Of a stretch of DNA of 64,000 bases, positions 61,913 to 64,000 are shown piece after piece; the stretch's first letter is position 1, and each line of letters opens with the position of its first letter. Source of the DNA: Candidatus Peribacteria bacterium. Lineage in GTDB: Bacteria > Patescibacteriota > Gracilibacteria > UBA1369 > 2-02-FULL-48-14. Under the pieces are notes generated by a model, which was given only the letters and a program-made list of their open reading frames with translations, did not search any database and was not told the origin of the DNA. Both the position numbers and the translations under genes were made by a program. The stretch is taken from assembly GCA_943357175.1 (NCBI GenBank), contig CALRGE010000003.1, positions 47,333-111,332 of the forward strand, read 5' to 3'.

Positions 61913-62986
61913 TTATCTGTTCCTCAAAAAGTGATCAATCATCACAATCGCAGCCATCGCGTCCACAATTGGCACGGCTCTTGGTAAAACACAAGGATCA
62001 TGCCTCCCCTCAGCTTCAATCTCAACAGCCTCCCCCGCTTTATTCACAGTATTTTGCTTCTTTCTAATTGTTGAAACCGGCTTAATCGCAACACGGAAAT
62101 AAATTGTTTCACCGTTTGAAATTCCTCCTAGAACTCCACCAGCATGATTTGTTTTAGTAGAAATTTTTCCGTCCGGTCCGACTATAAACTCATCATTATG
62201 TTCACTTCCTCGCATGCTAACTGAATCAAAACCTGATCCAATTTCAAAGCCCTTAACCGCATTAATACTCAGCATAGCCTTCCCCAAATCGGCGTGTAAT
62301 TTATCAAAGACGGGTTCGCCGAGTCCAACAGGCACTTTTCTAATCACGCCCTTTATAATTCCACCAAGTGAATCACCCTCTTCTTTAACTTTTTTGATTA
62401 GTTCTATCATTTCTGCAGCTGCTTTTTCATCAGGACAACGCACAATATTCGATTCAATTTGCTCAGCAGTAACAGAGTTAAAATCTAGCTCACACTTCAA
62501 GTCGCCAACTTGTTCGACATAACTCAAAAACTCGATACCAGCTTTTTCTCGCAAGAACTTTTTTGCAATTGCTCCTGCGGCAACACGGGCTAAAGTTTCA
62601 CGCGCAGAACTCCTCCCCCCACCTTCAAAATTGCGAATTCCGTATTTCATTTGGTAAGTGAAATCTGCATGACCGGGCCTATAAACATCTTTCAATTTTG
62701 AATAATCCTGTGGCTTCATATCCTCATTAAAAACCATAAGTAAAATTGGAGCACCAGTTGTTTTGCCTTCCGATATACCAGACATTATATGAATTTTATC
62801 TTTTTCATCTCTTGGAGAATTGATTTCACTCTGACCAGGCCGCCTGCGGTCCAAATCGATTTGAATTTCTTCAGGAGAAATCTCAAGACCGGACGGGCAA
62901 CCGTCAATCAAAGCACCCACGCATTCTCCGTGCGACTCACCAAATGTCGTGACCCGAAAGATTTGTCCAAATGTATTACCGGGCAT
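61913..62986 (-). CDS. aroC: Chorismate synthase
   Basis: 357 residues, full length. [96 protein letters not shown] and [20 protein letters not shown] are all family blocks with FMN- and EPSP-binding residues. It makes chorismate from EPSP. The gene is 4 nt downstream of the AroK-AroE fusion. Confidence 0.97.
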   Translation of the reverse strand: MPGNTFGQIFRVTTFGESHGECVGALIDGCPSGLEISPEEIQIDLDRRRPGQSEINSPRDEKDKIHIMSGISEGKTTGAPILLMVFNEDMKPQDYSKLKDVYRPGHADFTYQMKYGIRNFEGGGRSSARETLARVAAGAIAKKFLREKAGIEFLSYVEQVGDLKCELDFNSVTAEQIESNIVRCPDEKAAAEMIELIKKVKEEGDSLGGIIKGVIRKVPVGLGEPVFDKLHADLGKAMLSINAVKGFEIGSGFDSVSMRGSEHNDEFIVGPDGKISTKTNHAGGVLGGISNGETIYFRVAIKPVSTIRKKQNTVNKAGEAVEIEAEGRHDPCVLPRAVPIVDAMAAIVMIDHFLRNR

Positions 62987-62990
62987 ATTT

Positions 62991-64000
62991 TTAGGTTAAT
63001 GATTTTCTCATGACTTCTTCTGGCGCATCTTGACCTGTAAAAAGTTTGAATTGTGCAATTCCTTGTTTGAGAAGGATTTCCTTACCATTCACAGTTTCTG
63101 CTCCAGCTTCTTTCGCCTCTCTTATTAAACGCGTTTCCTTCTGCGAATATACAGCATCAAACACAATTTGTCCTTTTCTTAAAAATTTTGCCTGAATTGG
63201 ACTTTCGTCTGGATTAATTCCAATCGGCGTCGCATTCATAATTACACCGAAATCTACAATTTCAGATGAAGCAAAATTTGCTAATTTTCTACTAAATATT
63301 TTAAAATTTCCAGAGGCATAAGCCATCGCTTTTGCCATACCGCCCTCCCCTAGTATTGCGACTTTCTTTGCTCGATGATTTTTTAAAAGATCGGAAATCG
63401 CAAGAAAATCCGTGTTGTATCCCACAATTTTCCCATTTTTATTTATCAAGGTATTAACTGCTCCAATTTCTTTCGCAGTATCTTCAATTTCATCTAAATA
63501 TTTTATTATTTCGATCTTATGTGGAGCAGTTACACTTATTCCTTTTATTCCATACATTCTCATAAAGTCAGGCACATGTTTCAAATCTTCAACGGGTATT
63601 TTTTTAGTCAGATAAAAGAAATCCAACCCGAGCTCATCATATCCGGCATTGTGCATTTTCGGCGAAAGCGAATGAGAAACAGGGGCACCAATTACCATGA
63701 AAATATTCAGGTTTTTGACAGTTTTTTGACAGACTTCATCAACAGACAAAAAATCAGTCTCAATAATTATATCCGCTTGTTTCTCGTAAATTGGGCATCT
63801 TTTTTCATATAATTTTCCGGCTTCGTCATCAAAAAGTGGCCTATCAATTTTATCTTTTAACCGCTCAGTAATAACTTCAAAAGAAGTTTTCAAATAGATC
63901 GTTTTACCATCAATGAATTCCAAATTACTTCCTCCACCCATTGATACAATTGCATCCTCATCTCCGATTCTTTCAAGTGCAAGATTTTCAAAATCACGAA
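62991..64000 (-). CDS. Shikimate kinase-shikimate dehydrogenase fusion (AroK-AroE), partial
   Basis: Open to the right window edge; about 335 residues visible. The first 80 or so are the C-terminal part of shikimate kinase: [31 protein letters not shown] followed by [20 protein letters not shown]. From residue about 100 on is a complete shikimate dehydrogenase: [37 protein letters not shown] with the catalytic Lys, [14 protein letters not shown], and a nucleotide loop [15 protein letters not shown]. An internal ATG (63941) could give a shorter product, but the kinase frame continues to the edge without a stop. Confidence 0.88.
   Translation of the reverse strand, partial: RDFENLALERIGDEDAIVSMGGGSNLEFIDGKTIYLKTSFEVITERLKDKIDRPLFDDEAGKLYEKRCPIYEKQADIIIETDFLSVDEVCQKTVKNLNIFMVIGAPVSHSLSPKMHNAGYDELGLDFFYLTKKIPVEDLKHVPDFMRMYGIKGISVTAPHKIEIIKYLDEIEDTAKEIGAVNTLINKNGKIVGYNTDFLAISDLLKNHRAKKVAILGEGGMAKAMAYASGNFKIFSRKLANFASSEIVDFGVIMNATPIGINPDESPIQAKFLRKGQIVFDAVYSQKETRLIREAKEAGAETVNGKEILLKQGIAQFKLFTGQDAPEEVMRKSLT

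Overview
The window is AT-rich and densely coding, with many overlapping gene ends and short leaders. It carries a mixed set of core and envelope genes on both strands. TGA ends several well-bounded genes (virB2-like pilin, ribBA, the 730-aa surface protein), so the standard bacterial code applies. The gene content suggests a Patescibacteria/CPR-type bacterium: T4SS-derived pilus genes (TrbC/VirB2-like pilin, PrgI, a VirB4 N-terminal-like protein, a VirD4-like coupling ATPase), DUF3467 and DUF5679-type proteins, a sigma-region-4/HARE protein, and surface proteins with a PETGP tail. Retained shikimate and riboflavin genes would fit a better-equipped lineage such as Peregrinibacteria. That placement is inference; no 16S rRNA gene is present to confirm it.

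Layout. 1-5.7 kb: end of a YggS gene, a VirB2-like pilin, an AI-2E-type permease, then a minus-strand set with two glycosyltransferases, a Wzz-like membrane protein and a STAS/HATPase partner-switching pair. 5.8-10.8 kb: rpsB, a membrane protein, tsf, ribBA, ribD and a CAP-domain protein. 10.8-22.7 kb: MurJ, a transporter-HEAT fusion, an ATP-grasp/MATCAP-like fusion with a PKD-7TM partner, a fold-type IV aminotransferase and a large surface protein. 22.7-34.5 kb: YggT, CysS, MurC, a DivIC/FtsL-like protein, two CAT-anticodon tRNAs, DnaQ, an LCP protein, a VirD4-like ATPase, GlyRS, Dtd and small proteins. 34.5-45.7 kb: a TrmB-like regulator, a pseudo-receiver winged-helix regulator, the sigma4-HARE protein, a thioredoxin, a MgtC/DUF4010 protein, tandem SemiSWEETs, an SRAP-like/UmuC pair, HtrA, 5-FTHF cyclo-ligase and GlyA. 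45.7-54.4 kb: a HAMP-SpoIIE phosphatase, an orphan OppA-like lipoprotein, LepA, PrgI, the VirB4-N protein and a divergent RelA/SpoT homolog. 54.4-58.1 kb: 5S and 23S rRNA genes on the minus strand with their own promoter and a structured leader. 58-64 kb: unknown membrane proteins, tRNA-Ala, tRNA-Ile, AroC and an AroK-AroE fusion that runs off the window.

The strongest candidate for something undescribed is a two-RNA module present twice (about 40.67-40.89 kb and 60.57-60.77 kb). Each copy has a compact tRNA-Ala-like RNA: a 7-bp acceptor with G3:U70, a short D-like arm, a 6-bp arm carrying a conserved 13-nt loop AGGAUYGUCACCM, a T-arm, an encoded ACCA end, and no variable loop. A convergent RNA of about 54 nt faces it. 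It has a good promoter and shares a bidirectional terminator, and its first nucleotides are the perfect complement (11-12 nt) of that loop. The stems covary between copies, and so does the loop/anti-loop pair.

A second notable region is the roughly 370-nt leader of the unlinked 23S-5S operon. It contains a terminator-like hairpin, an upstream segment that could compete with it, and one arm of a 14-bp stem that closes around the 23S gene.
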